Origin: CAILUG01 sp903844415
Lineage (GTDB): Bacteria; Pseudomonadota; Gammaproteobacteria; Pseudomonadales; Pseudohongiellaceae
Length of the DNA: 64,000 nucleotides
NCBI GenBank assembly: GCA_947477655.1
Contig: CANJTS010000001.1
Location: 186,001 to 250,000, forward strand
Reading direction: 5' to 3'
A program made the translations under genes and the position numbers. Shown here in pieces: positions 1-8,893 of the stretch. The notes below the pieces were generated by a model, which was not told the DNA's origin, did no database searches, and saw only the letters and a list, made by a program, of their open reading frames with translations. The stretch's first letter is position 1. Every line of letters begins with the position of its first letter.

Positions 1-325
1 GAATCATGTATATCAGCAGAGCAGTTCCCAACCCTTGCCTCATATGAGTAGGTGCCACCACCAGCGCGTCGATATAAACGTCATTGTGCATCACCACAAT
101 TTCGATGGCTGCAAACAAACTTTGCTCATCTCCTATGCCATAAAAGCGGGATTGTGAATTCTGAATTTTTTTTGGGGTGCGCTGTAACGGGAAAAAATGT
201 GTCACCCCAAGCAAACCCGCTTCAACTTTATAGGCGGCCTGCATCAACTGGTACAACTGCGCGGCGATCGTAGGAGACCGCGCCGAAAGTTTTATTATCT
301 GGAGATCTGGTTGAGTAGTTTGCAT
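1..325 (-). CDS. GNAT family N-acetyltransferase (3' end cut by window edge)
   Basis: Reading the minus strand from an ATG at 325 gives about 108 codons without a stop up to the window edge. The product starts MQTTQPDLQIIKL and contains the GNAT acetyl-CoA pyrophosphate-binding signature near the edge, VAPTHMRQGLGTALL (R/Q-x-x-G-x-G/A), after a beta-strand-like DVYIDALVV segment, as expected for motif A. The C-terminal half is missing. The start lies 5 bp after the stop of the AlkC-like gene, so the two are probably co-transcribed. The acyl acceptor cannot be told from this part. The family call is fairly safe; the substrate is unknown. Confidence 0.72.
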   Translation of the reverse strand, partial: MQTTQPDLQIIKLSARSPTIAAQLYQLMQAAYKVEAGLLGVTHFFPLQRTPKKIQNSQSRFYGIGDEQSLFAAIEIVVMHNDVYIDALVVAPTHMRQGLGTALLIYMI

Positions 326-330
326 AGAAA

Positions 331-1446
331 TCAGCCGAACATTAGCGTGAAGGAACCCAGCGGAAAAACTCTGCCGTTCACCACTACGTCCACTCGGTGT
401 AAACCGGCATAATGTTTGCGAGTGGTCATGTCAGAGAGCGAAACTTTTTTGGATAAAGGCAATTTTTCCCCGCCCAAAATTTCTACAGTTTTTAATTTAA
501 ATACTTTGGCATTGCTAAAACCGTTTGATTTTACATAATGAATTTGAAAATCCACCAGCACACGTTGCTGTTTACTTGCAGTGGAATCCAGCACAAAAGC
601 AATTACTACTGAGCTGCCTATTGTTGGTTTAAGCGGGGTTATAGCCACCTTTGTGATTGCAACTTTTGCTAAGTTGCCAAAACCCAGCACTGTCAAAGCA
701 CCGGGTTCTGATCGTTTTACTGCAGTACGCAATGCATGTTCTACCAACCATTGCCGTTCTTTACTGGCACCTTGCAGCCAGCGTTGTGCAGTGGCAAATA
801 ACATTTCGGGATGATCCTTGCCAATATCATTTAGGTTGTTGGCAACAGACCGTCTTACATAAATTTCAGGATCATCTTTTAATAATTCCAACAATTGCAG
901 CACCGGCTCAGGACGCAGCTGAAACTGACGCAAACGCGATGCCCAGGGTAAACGCGGGCGTGTACCTTCTGAAACCAATCTGCGGACATGATGGTTGGAA
1001 TCATGAGCCCATTCGTGCAACCGCGCCAAAGTTTCTGTCGGATAACGCTCAAGGAAAGGTCGAATGCTGAACTCAGCAGTGAATTTTTGCGTCAAAATAT
1101 ACTGGGCTTGCATTGACGCTTCGAAATAATCTAGACCAAAATCACGAATAAAAAATATATGAGGCATAAATAAAAAGGATGTCATGCCTAACTGGGCATG
1201 GTGACTGTGCGGTTGTTTTGTCGAAGCCATTAACAAGGTGAGTGCTTGACCATAATCGGCCGGCAAATGGTTGTGCAACGCGTTGGCAATCTGGCGAGCA
1301 CGTGACATCAATTCCAGATGTTCGTAACCTTTGAGAGCTTCTTTAAGAAAACTTGTGGCGGGGAATTCTGGCTCTACAGCCAACAACATTTGTGCAATTG
1401 TATGCACAATTGATGTGCCAAATTGATGTTTAAGAAGTTCAGCCAT
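331..1446 (-). CDS. AlkC/AlkD-like DNA alkylation repair protein (HEAT-like repeats)
   Basis: 371 aa, soluble, no signal peptide. The central part resembles the HEAT-repeat DNA glycosylases of the AlkC/AlkD superfamily, which excise alkylated bases such as 3-methyladenine: WAHDSNHHVRRLVSEGTRPRLPW (residues ~145-170), followed by LKDDPEIYVRRSVANNLNDI and a KERQWLVEHALRTAVKRSEPGAL stretch, all characteristic of the AlkC (COG4335) branch. The last ~110 residues are beta-rich and look like the extra C-terminal domain found in some members (VDFQIHYVKSNG, KHYAGLHRVDVVVNG). The ATG at 1446 is the only reasonable start. It follows folK by 78 bp on the same strand and precedes the GNAT gene by 5 bp. 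The family is recognised from memory; glycosylase activity is inferred. Confidence 0.78.
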   Translation of the reverse strand: MAELLKHQFGTSIVHTIAQMLLAVEPEFPATSFLKEALKGYEHLELMSRARQIANALHNHLPADYGQALTLLMASTKQPHSHHAQLGMTSFLFMPHIFFIRDFGLDYFEASMQAQYILTQKFTAEFSIRPFLERYPTETLARLHEWAHDSNHHVRRLVSEGTRPRLPWASRLRQFQLRPEPVLQLLELLKDDPEIYVRRSVANNLNDIGKDHPEMLFATAQRWLQGASKERQWLVEHALRTAVKRSEPGALTVLGFGNLAKVAITKVAITPLKPTIGSSVVIAFVLDSTASKQQRVLVDFQIHYVKSNGFSNAKVFKLKTVEILGGEKLPLSKKVSLSDMTTRKHYAGLHRVDVVVNGRVFPLGSFTLMFG

Positions 1447-1524
1447 CGCAAGTGTCGTTTTCAGTAGGGCGGGTTGGTAAATATCCCTTTTTCAAATCAT
1501 TGCCATGTCAGACTACCTAATAAT

Positions 1525-2046
1525 TCAGACTTTTAATTGAGTCGATATCACCCGACCATGCCAATTAAAATTGACCGGACTTATTTTTTGGGGCTGTTTG
1601 GCAAATGCCTGCCAAAGTTCGCCATAGGTTCGCTTTAAAATGGGATGTTTCTTTTTAGGTGCTATTTGTGCAAGCGGCCACAAGACATAAGCAACTTCGA
1701 CAATTTCTGGTCGGGGAAGTCTAGTGCCATCGAAGTTGCCAACCTTGTCGCCGTAAGTCAGCACATCTATATCCAGTGTTTTAGGTGCGAGGCGAGTCGC
1801 GCCCGGATCGCGACCCTGTTTCATTTCTATTTTTTTCAGGAGTAATACCAGCTCCTGCAGCGGCAGTTCTGTATTGATTCCAACCACCATATTTAAATAA
1901 TCTGGCCCCTGGTACCCGTTGGCCTGACTTTTGAATACCGAAGAGAGTGAGAGGTCAGCAAATCGCATGAGCAAGACATCAAGACCGGAGGCAATATTAT
2001 TTTCCGGATCAATATTGCTGCTCAGCCCCAGGGTGACCCACACCAC
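1525..2046 (-). CDS. folK: 2-amino-4-hydroxy-6-hydroxymethyldihydropteridine diphosphokinase
   Basis: 173 aa cytoplasmic enzyme that transfers pyrophosphate from ATP to 6-hydroxymethyl-7,8-dihydropterin in folate synthesis. Seen: N-terminal VTLGLSSNIDPENN, the signature around KTLDIDVLTYGD (residues ~90-100; the two Asp bind Mg) and LPRPEI. The start is a GTG at 2046 that shares one base with the folB stop (TAG/GTG overlap), which indicates translational coupling; a second GTG follows directly. Length is normal for the family. The order tsaD-folB-folK is the one often seen in gammaproteobacteria. Confidence 0.93.
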   Translation of the reverse strand: MVWVTLGLSSNIDPENNIASGLDVLLMRFADLSLSSVFKSQANGYQGPDYLNMVVGINTELPLQELVLLLKKIEMKQGRDPGATRLAPKTLDIDVLTYGDKVGNFDGTRLPRPEIVEVAYVLWPLAQIAPKKKHPILKRTYGELWQAFAKQPQKISPVNFNWHGRVISTQLKV

Positions 2047-2417
2047 TAGTTACCTATTCCCGCTGGCTTTACACCTCGCTCGACCATTACGCCTACTTCT
2101 TTGGCTCCGGTGATTGCTGCTGGTTTACTGACACGAACTCTTACCCAGGGCACGTCGAATTCAGTGCGGAGCAGTGTGGCGATTTTTTCAGCCATAGTTT
2201 CGAGTAATTTAAGCTCGCTACCTTCGATAAATTCGGTGATGCGCACACACACACTCTTGTAATCAAGCACATGAGCGATGTCGTCGGTGGCGGCGGCCTG
2301 ACTGTTATCACGAGCCATATCAAGATCGACAGTGACCGGCTGTTTGATTTCGCGTTCCCAGGCATAAACCCCGATCACAGTTTTTACTTCGAGGCCCCTA
2401 ACGTAAACGATGTCCAT
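2046..2417 (-). CDS. folB: Dihydroneopterin aldolase
   Basis: 123 aa, cytoplasmic, converts 7,8-dihydroneopterin to 6-hydroxymethyl-dihydropterin and glycolaldehyde. Seen: MDIVYVRGLEVKTVIGVYAWER at the start (the E in WERE is the conserved acidic residue region), the DYKSV segment after IAHVL, LLETMAEKIA, and VRVSKPAAITGAKEVGV, which holds the conserved catalytic Lys in SKP. It sits 37 bp after tsaD and overlaps folK by one base, so it supplies the substrate of the next enzyme from the same transcript. Confidence 0.94.
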   Translation of the reverse strand: MDIVYVRGLEVKTVIGVYAWEREIKQPVTVDLDMARDNSQAAATDDIAHVLDYKSVCVRITEFIEGSELKLLETMAEKIATLLRTEFDVPWVRVRVSKPAAITGAKEVGVMVERGVKPAGIGN

Positions 2418-2454
2418 GTTCTTTCCTGCTGCGTGTGATGTACAAGTGAATTAA

Positions 2455-3483
2455 TTAAGACAGTGCGGGCAAACTTTCCAGATTCCAGCGCGGTCGTGCG
2501 TAAATACCAAGATCGTCTCGTTGACCAGCTAACAAACGCTGACAACCTGCATAAGCAATCATGGCACCATTGTCGGTGCAATATTTGAGATGTGGATAGT
2601 ACAGCTGGCCTTTTTCTTCCTTGGCCAATATCGCCAGCTCTGCGCGCAAACGAGTGTTGGCACTAACACCGCCGGCAATCACTAAAGTCTTCATGCCCGT
2701 GTGAGCAAACGCGCGACGACATTTGATTACCATGGTGGCTACTACGGCTTCCTGAAAAGCATGGGCGATGTCGGCTTTGGTTTGTTCATCCAGTAAATTG
2801 TCATGTGTGTGCGCTTGCACGGTATTGAGAGTAAATGTTTTCAACCCACTGAAACTGAAATCCAAACCCGGACGATTGGTCATCGGGCGCGGGAAAATAA
2901 ATCGTCCCGCCGCGCCTTGTTGCGCCAGCTTCGCGACATGTGGGCCACCAGGATAAGGCAGACCTAACATTTTGGCGACTTTATCGAAAGCCTCACCGGC
3001 TGCATCGTCCAGAGATTCGCCAATGACTGTATATTTTCCGATTGCTTGCACCGCGACCAACTGGGTATGACCACCAGAGACCAGCAGCGCAACAAAAGGA
3101 AAGCTTGGCCCATTCGGTTCTAGCAATGGTGCCAGCAGATGACCTTCCATGTGATGCACCCCAATGGTGGGGATGTTCCAGGTCATGCCAAGAGATCTGC
3201 CTATTGCACCACCAACTAACAACGCGCCTGCCAAACCTGGCCCTGCCGTGTAAGCAATGCCATTGATGTCAGCACCCGTGCAATTTGCCTTGGTCATCAC
3301 TTCGCGTATCAAGGGTAATGTTTTACGAATATGATCGCGGGATGCGAGTTCCGGCACTACACCACCGTAACGCTGATGCAATTCAATTTGACTGTAGAGC
3401 ACTTCTGCCAAAATCCCAGCATTACTGTCGTACAAGGCTATCCCAGTTTCATCGCAAGAAGTTTCTATACCGAGCACTAACAT
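2455..3483 (-). CDS. tsaD: tRNA N6-adenosine threonylcarbamoyltransferase
   Basis: 342 aa ASKHA-fold enzyme that, with TsaB and TsaE, transfers threonylcarbamoyl to A37 of ANN-decoding tRNAs. Seen: MLVLGIETSCDETGIALYD at the N-terminus, the metal-binding HHMEGH motif (residues 110-115), VALLVSGGHTQL, the LDDAAGEAFDKVAKMLGL motif and C-terminal CTDNGAMIAYAG with the metal-binding Asp. The ATG at 3483 is the family start. It leads the minus-strand operon with folB and folK. In many gammaproteobacteria tsaD lies divergently next to rpsU; here about 5.2 kb separates them. Confidence 0.96.
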   Translation of the reverse strand: MLVLGIETSCDETGIALYDSNAGILAEVLYSQIELHQRYGGVVPELASRDHIRKTLPLIREVMTKANCTGADINGIAYTAGPGLAGALLVGGAIGRSLGMTWNIPTIGVHHMEGHLLAPLLEPNGPSFPFVALLVSGGHTQLVAVQAIGKYTVIGESLDDAAGEAFDKVAKMLGLPYPGGPHVAKLAQQGAAGRFIFPRPMTNRPGLDFSFSGLKTFTLNTVQAHTHDNLLDEQTKADIAHAFQEAVVATMVIKCRRAFAHTGMKTLVIAGGVSANTRLRAELAILAKEEKGQLYYPHLKYCTDNGAMIAYAGCQRLLAGQRDDLGIYARPRWNLESLPALS

Positions 3484-3619
3484 GCTAACCGAACACTAAA
3501 CCAGAATTTTTGGGAGGCGCATCATACCATAGCGCCTGCGCTGATTTGGCCCACAGCTGTGAGCCAAAAGTGTCGTGATAATATTAGAGGCAAGTTGTTT
3601 AACACGTGGACAATTAATA

Positions 3620-4639
3620 ATGAAAGCATTTGTGGTGAAAGCAGGCAGTACAACTTTTGCTGATCTCGCTTTAGTGGAAAAAGCTAAGCCTATTGCAGGT
3701 CCCGGCGAAATCCTGGTGCAGATGCGAGCTGCGTCTATCAATTATCGGGATTTACTCATCCCGCTCGGGCGTTATTTTGGTGGCACCGTTACTGCCGATA
3801 TCATTCCCATGTCTGATGGTGCTGGTGAAGTAGTGGCCTTGGGCAGCGGTGTAAGTCGTTTTAAGTTGGGTGATCGTGTAGCTGGAACTTTTTTTCGGAA
3901 CTACATCGACGGCCCGCCAGCCCAAGTTGAGCGTCCAGCGCTGGGATCTCCCGTTGATGGTGTGCTGGCCGAATATGTCGTGTTCAACCAGCAGGATGCC
4001 GTGCTGATTCCTACTAATCTTTCCTATGCCGAAGCTGCCACCTTGCCATGCGCTGGAGTAACTGCTTGGCATGCCTTGATGGTGAGTGGAAAACCCGTCA
4101 AGGCAGGAGAAACGGTGCTGGTGTTGGGCACCGGTGGCGTTTCGTTGCATGCATTGCAATTTGCGAATGCGGCTGGAGCGCGTGTGATTGTCACGTCCTC
4201 AAGTGATGAAAAACTCACCAAAGCAAGACTTTTGGGCGCGGTAGCCACCATCAATTACCTTAAATTTCCGCTGTGGCACGAAGAAGTAATGCGCCTGACC
4301 AATGGTCATGGTGCTGACTGTGTGATCGAAGTTGGAGGTGCCGGCACCTTGAAGAGTTCGATGCTATCTTTGGCCTACGCGGGCAAGATCGCCATGATTG
4401 GCGTGTTGGCAGGGTTTACCGGTGATACTAATCCACATCCTGTCATGCTGAAGGGCGGTAGCATGCATGGCATTTTTGTTGGCAATCGCGCCATGTTCGA
4501 GCAGATGAACCGAGCAATTGAGATCAACGATATTCACCCGGTCATCGACCGCGTGTTTACCTTTGCGGATGCAGCGCAAAGTTTTCCCTACCTGCAAAGC
4601 CAGTCCCATTTTGGCAAGGTTGTCATCAGTTTCATCTGA
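3620..4639 (+). CDS. Zinc-independent MDR-superfamily NAD(P)-dependent alcohol dehydrogenase / quinone oxidoreductase
   Basis: 339 aa from the ATG at 3620 (MKAFVVKAG is a typical family start; an upstream in-frame GTG at 3575 would only add a poor leader). GroES-like domain at residues ~1-130 (ILVQMRAASINYRDLLIPLGRY), then a Rossmann domain with VLVLGTGGVSLHALQFA at ~160-180 and GADCVIEVGGAGTL. The Zn-ligand Cys of classical alcohol dehydrogenases is replaced in NYRDLL, so it belongs to the zinc-free quinone-reductase-like branch. It would reduce a carbonyl or quinone with NAD(P)H; the substrate is unknown. It stands alone, divergent from tsaD. Confidence 0.85.
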   Translation: MKAFVVKAGSTTFADLALVEKAKPIAGPGEILVQMRAASINYRDLLIPLGRYFGGTVTADIIPMSDGAGEVVALGSGVSRFKLGDRVAGTFFRNYIDGPPAQVERPALGSPVDGVLAEYVVFNQQDAVLIPTNLSYAEAATLPCAGVTAWHALMVSGKPVKAGETVLVLGTGGVSLHALQFANAAGARVIVTSSSDEKLTKARLLGAVATINYLKFPLWHEEVMRLTNGHGADCVIEVGGAGTLKSSMLSLAYAGKIAMIGVLAGFTGDTNPHPVMLKGGSMHGIFVGNRAMFEQMNRAIEINDIHPVIDRVFTFADAAQSFPYLQSQSHFGKVVISFI

Positions 4640-5059
4640 TATATAGTGACCTTCCTTTGTGGGCAGAGAAAGCAACGACTGAAAAAACCTCAATTAAGCA
4701 CCACTGGCAGGGAACTAAACCTCATTAATCCGACACTAAGCTAAACAGGCGCTCGTTTGCTTAGGTTGGCGTCTGAATTTAAAGCTATATATTTGACACT
4801 CATCAAAAGTAGCCGAAAACACAGCAAAACCGCAAAACAGTTACACCTTAAGATTCAAAAAAGTACCGCAGTAATTGAGTCCGATCCAACTTCTCGCATG
4901 AAAAGCAACGGTTGTAAGGGTTAAATTTGAGCACTGCTGATCATCTACTTTCAAGATTGTGGACAATCAGGGTTATGCAAAGGCCATTTTTTATGCATAA
5001 TCGACCTCCGATTGCTCCCTGACAGTAGCCTTAAAGAAGAGACATAGAGAGTTTAGTGC
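4640..5059 (+). other. Intergenic region, 420 bp
   Basis: No convincing gene. AT-rich sequence between a dehydrogenase and the lytic transglycosylase. Two near-identical TTATGCA copies (around 4973 and 4992) lie close to a CATAAT hexamer at 4996-5001 and may be part of the promoter of the downstream lipoprotein gene, but the -35 match is weak. Confidence 0.4.
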
Positions 5060-6766
5060 GTGCAATTTAAAAGTACCCAAATAGCTAGTATCTTACTGAT
5101 AGCATTGACGTTAACTGCCTGTGGAAGTTTTCGCACCGTCGCTAATACACCCAATTTGGAAGACTCACCAGCCGCCGCTGCCACACCTGTTTACAAGGCG
5201 CAGGTAGTCGAAATTCTAGTGTCTGAAGCCGATGGTCGTGGTAATCAGGCCATTCCTGAAGGAGCAGTCACTGAAGATGGCGACTCCACTGTACAGCCTT
5301 TAACCCCCACCATCGCCATGACTGCAAATCGAATAGTCGAACGGACTATAAACGATTATTTGCAAAACCGACGCTCCATGTTGCGTATGTGGATCAGCCG
5401 TAGCCAAACCTATTTCCCCATGATTGAAAAAATCTTTGCCCAAGAAGAAGTGCCCGATGAACTGAAATACATAGCCTTGGGAGAAAGCAGCCTAAATCCG
5501 ACTATTCGCAGCACTGCTGGAGCCGTGGGTATGTGGCAGTTCATGTCGGCAACAGCCAGAAGCGAAGGATTAAGGGTAGACTCTTGGGTGGACGAACGCA
5601 GAGACCCTGAAAAATCTACCCGTGCTGCTGCCCGGCATTTAAAAGCGCTGAATGAAAGCTATAGCGGCAGTTGGCATTTGTCCCTAGCCGGTTACAACTG
5701 CAGTTATCGCTGCATCACACGTGCTGTGGAACAAGCTGGTGGCTCTCTTGTTGACCCGCCTTCCTATTGGGATATCTACCCCAACCTGCCACGTGAAACC
5801 CGAGAATTTGTACCCCGTTACATTGCTGCCGCTTTGATTGTGTCCAACCCGTCAATGTATGGTATCGAAGTGGACAATTTTGACCAAGAACTGGCTTACG
5901 ATGAAGTCAGTATTTACGGCATGCTGAGCCTAGAAGATGCTGCCCGACTTGCCGGCACGGACCTAGCTACCATCCACAATCTTAATCCTTCCCTCTTAAA
6001 AGCAACCCTACCTGAAGGTAGCGAAGCGTATACGCTCAAAATACCATTCGGTTCCTACGATCACTTCATCACATCGTTTGATTTGGAAATGCCCAGCGGT
6101 TTTGCTGGCACTGGCGAATACATTGTTAATAGTGGCGACACCCTTGGCAAAATTGCGCAGCAGTTTGATGTGAGCGTTGAAGAATTACAGACGGCCAATA
6201 ACATCAGCAGCCATTTGATTCAGATTAACCAAAAATTGCTGGTACCCGGCATGGGTGGAACCAGCAGCATAAGCATTGCAAGTACTGAGCGTACATTTGT
6301 CTCTTACGGTGACCGCCAGTACAGGCCAATTGAATTAGGCCCTGAATTCCGACTGGTGCATCAATCAGGCTCAACGGCCGAAACTCCGCTGATGGCAGTT
6401 AGCCTAGAACAGACAGCGGCTGACGAAGGTGTGCTTAACCTGGTACCCACCATCTACAAAGTGCAAACGGGTGATACCCTAGGTGCTATTTCCCAGCGAT
6501 ATGGTGTTTCAGTTGCAAGCATCCAACAAGCCAACAATATTCGTGGTACCGCCATTTTTGCCAATCAGGAATTAACAATTCACTCCGCCGCAAGGACACT
6601 ACAGAAACCTGTAAAGCCAGTTGAAAACAAAACCTATCAAGTTCAACGTGGTGATAATTTATCTGGCATAGCCACTCGTTTTGGAGTGAGCGTGGATAAC
6701 CTCAAACGCTGGAACAGCCTGCGGAATAATTTGATTTATCCAGGCCAGAGCTTAGTGCTAAATTAA
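5060..6766 (+). CDS. mltD: Membrane-bound lytic murein transglycosylase, MltD type, lipoprotein with three LysM repeats
   Basis: 568 aa. GTG start at 5060. A lipoprotein signal ends in the lipobox LTAC-G (Cys21), so the protein is anchored in a membrane, probably the outer one. The SLT domain (~105-260) has the catalytic Glu142 in ALGESSLNP, then AGAVGMWQFM and LAGYNCSYRCI. Three LysM modules follow, at ~354-396, 466-507 and 526-567, each with a Y-V-GD-L-IA core. It cleaves the MurNAc-GlcNAc bond of peptidoglycan to a 1,6-anhydro product, with LysM giving glycan binding. MltD proteins of enterobacteria usually have two LysM, so three is at the upper end. Monocistronic; the next gene converges on it. 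Confidence 0.92.
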   Translation: MQFKSTQIASILLIALTLTACGSFRTVANTPNLEDSPAAAATPVYKAQVVEILVSEADGRGNQAIPEGAVTEDGDSTVQPLTPTIAMTANRIVERTINDYLQNRRSMLRMWISRSQTYFPMIEKIFAQEEVPDELKYIALGESSLNPTIRSTAGAVGMWQFMSATARSEGLRVDSWVDERRDPEKSTRAAARHLKALNESYSGSWHLSLAGYNCSYRCITRAVEQAGGSLVDPPSYWDIYPNLPRETREFVPRYIAAALIVSNPSMYGIEVDNFDQELAYDEVSIYGMLSLEDAARLAGTDLATIHNLNPSLLKATLPEGSEAYTLKIPFGSYDHFITSFDLEMPSGFAGTGEYIVNSGDTLGKIAQQFDVSVEELQTANNISSHLIQINQKLLVPGMGGTSSISIASTERTFVSYGDRQYRPIELGPEFRLVHQSGSTAETPLMAVSLEQTAADEGVLNLVPTIYKVQTGDTLGAISQRYGVSVASIQQANNIRGTAIFANQELTIHSAARTLQKPVKPVENKTYQVQRGDNLSGIATRFGVSVDNLKRWNSLRNNLIYPGQSLVLN

Positions 6767-6856
6767 GTCCGCCTAACACTGACACCTGCGAGTCACCTCT
6801 ATCTTCCCACCCTTTAGTTTTAGCAAATGCATTGGATTTAGCCCCAATCTCTTTGC

Positions 6857-8509
6857 TCAAACCAGCATTTTTTTAACAAGCGCCACCGCCTGCACGATAC
6901 GTCCACCACTCTTAATATCTTCCACAATACGGGCAAGATACTGATCAATTTCCTGTTCGTAGTCATTCCAGAACAAGGCCTTGTCGGCAGACATTGGCTG
7001 CTTGATAACCGCATACACCGCTGTATAAAGCTCGCGCGTTAAGGGTGAAATAGTCTGACTAGCATCATAGTGACCACACACAATTTTGCTGCGCAATTCA
7101 CTGGCCTGCACCCCAAACAACAAGGCGACCGCCATGTAGTGCTGAAATATTTCCACGGCCCTACGCGTGAGGTTAGCAGAACCGTAACCTTGACTATTGA
7201 TATTCTGATTAAACCCTTCGGCATGACTCGGGAAATGAGTCACCAAGGAATTCGCGTAAAAACTGAGTTGCGGCATGATGCAATTGCCACAAATTTGTAA
7301 ACTTTGCAGCCCTCCATTCACTGCCCGCTCGGTATTTCCCACCAGCATTGCCGACAGCCCATTACTGAAGGCGGGGGTTGCCGCCATCGCAATCTGAATG
7401 TCGAGATGCTTGGCTAACAGAGCAATGTGGTAGCGCAACTGATCCATTCCCACTCCAACGTACTGCCCAAGAAAATTACCCCCGTGATACGTAAGTCCAC
7501 GAGTGTGATCGACCAGTGGGTTGTCAGTAGCAGAGTTCATTTCAATTTCTATCTGGCTGGCAATTAGACGAATACCATCCACGATAGGGCCAGTATATTG
7601 CGGCAAACATCGTAGTGAATAACGATCCTGAATGGGTTGGTCGCCACCCCGAAACTCGTGTTGTCCATCGAGCTCATCGGCAATCAGTTTAGAGCCACTG
7701 AGCAACTGCAACATCACAGCCGCAGACGTCACCTGACCCGGTAATGGTTTGTGCTCACTGATGTAAGGATGGAAGGACTGATTGGTAGCGCCCAAGCCTT
7801 GAAACAACAACCCATGTGCTCCAAACGCCAACGCGAGTAAATTTTGGGTATCAAAGACACAACCCGCTGCAATGGCTGTCATCACCGATGTGCCATTGAC
7901 CATGGCCAACCCTTCTTTTGGACCAAGCTTCACTGTACCTATGCCCAATTTTTCGACCAAGCTGCGCGCGCCTATTACCTCACCCTGATAATCTGACTTC
8001 CAGCCATCATCAAGACCAATAAGATTGGCTGTTATATAGGCCAAAGGCGACAAATCTCCACTAGCACCAATTGAACAAAACTCGTAGACATGCGGAGTGG
8101 CGCCTTCATTCAGAAAGGTCTGCATCCGTTCAATCAGCCCCATACTAATACCAGAGGCCCCTCGTAGATGTGAATTCATCCTTATCAGCATGGCACCGCG
8201 CACATCTGATCCCGGAATCCTGTTCCCTGTGCCCACTTTGTGAAACCAGGGGATGTTATTTTGCAATTCAACAGATTGTTCTTTGGATATAGTCTTGTAT
8301 GCCATGGCACCGAAGCCACTTGTTACGCCATAAATGGGCTGATTATCGGCTACTGCTTTAAGTATGAATTCGTTGGATAATCGCACACGCTCCTGAACTA
8401 GAGGGTCGCTGGAAATACCAACCGCCCCACCTGCACGCGCCACTTTGATCATCTGGGCAATGGTAAGCCCTTGACCGGAAAGGGTTATTTTTTCAACCTT
8501 GGAGTTCAT
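6857..8509 (-). CDS. Aromatic amino acid ammonia-lyase (HAL/PAL/TAL family)
   Basis: 550 aa from the ATG at 8509 (MNSKVEKITLSGQGL aligns with family N-termini; an upstream ATG at 8542 and TTG at 8566 would add an odd extension). The MIO cofactor triad Ala149-Ser150-Gly151 is present in GASGDLSPLAY. The catalytic Tyr60 sits in IYGVTSGFG. Further motifs: GLAMVNGTSVMTA, DNPLVD, and QDRYSLRC. The substrate-selectivity pair is Phe89-His90 (IPWFHK), which is neither the Ser-His of bacterial histidine lyases nor the Phe-Leu of typical phenylalanine lyases. It would release ammonia from an aromatic amino acid to give an arylacrylate. No hut genes are adjacent. Confidence 0.85.
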   Translation of the reverse strand: MNSKVEKITLSGQGLTIAQMIKVARAGGAVGISSDPLVQERVRLSNEFILKAVADNQPIYGVTSGFGAMAYKTISKEQSVELQNNIPWFHKVGTGNRIPGSDVRGAMLIRMNSHLRGASGISMGLIERMQTFLNEGATPHVYEFCSIGASGDLSPLAYITANLIGLDDGWKSDYQGEVIGARSLVEKLGIGTVKLGPKEGLAMVNGTSVMTAIAAGCVFDTQNLLALAFGAHGLLFQGLGATNQSFHPYISEHKPLPGQVTSAAVMLQLLSGSKLIADELDGQHEFRGGDQPIQDRYSLRCLPQYTGPIVDGIRLIASQIEIEMNSATDNPLVDHTRGLTYHGGNFLGQYVGVGMDQLRYHIALLAKHLDIQIAMAATPAFSNGLSAMLVGNTERAVNGGLQSLQICGNCIMPQLSFYANSLVTHFPSHAEGFNQNINSQGYGSANLTRRAVEIFQHYMAVALLFGVQASELRSKIVCGHYDASQTISPLTRELYTAVYAVIKQPMSADKALFWNDYEQEIDQYLARIVEDIKSGGRIVQAVALVKKMLV

Positions 8510-8659
8510 TATTATTGCCCGAAGCGCATGTCTAAGTTTCATTATTATACCGATTAACTTTTGCAATTGGTCCCCTTACCCCTTACAATCCGCAACCCTA
8601 AAACCGTCCTCGGTTATAGCATTTTTCATTAAACGCATTACTTGTTACGGGAAACATCT

Positions 8660-8875
8660 ATGCCAGTAGTAAGAATCAAAGAAAACGAGCCTTTTGATGT
8701 GGCTTTGCGTCGCTTTAAACGCTCCTGCGAGAAGGCAGGTGTATTAGCCGAAGTTCGTCGTCGTGAGTTCTACGAAAAACCTACCTCTATCAGAAAACGC
8801 AAAGCTGCTGCCGCAGTCAAACGTAATCAGAAGAAAGTATCTCGCGAAACTCGTCGCACACAGCGCTTGTTTTGA
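8660..8875 (+). CDS. rpsU: 30S ribosomal protein S21
   Basis: 71 aa, starting MPVVRIKENEPFDVALRRFKR from the ATG at 8660, with the strongly basic tail ending RRTQRLF typical of gammaproteobacterial S21. The protein sits on the small-subunit platform and helps initiation. It is the first gene of the macromolecular synthesis block rpsU-yqeY-dnaG-rpoD. The 150 bp upstream should carry its promoter, but no clear sigma-70 pair is visible there. Confidence 0.97.
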   Translation: MPVVRIKENEPFDVALRRFKRSCEKAGVLAEVRRREFYEKPTSIRKRKAAAAVKRNQKKVSRETRRTQRLF

Positions 8876-8893
8876 TCCGGTTGTTGCCCTGTC

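Noticed and set aside
52..412. Two plus-strand open frames at the left edge
   Set aside because: They lie opposite a minus-strand frame that shows a clear GNAT motif, and they have no recognisable features.
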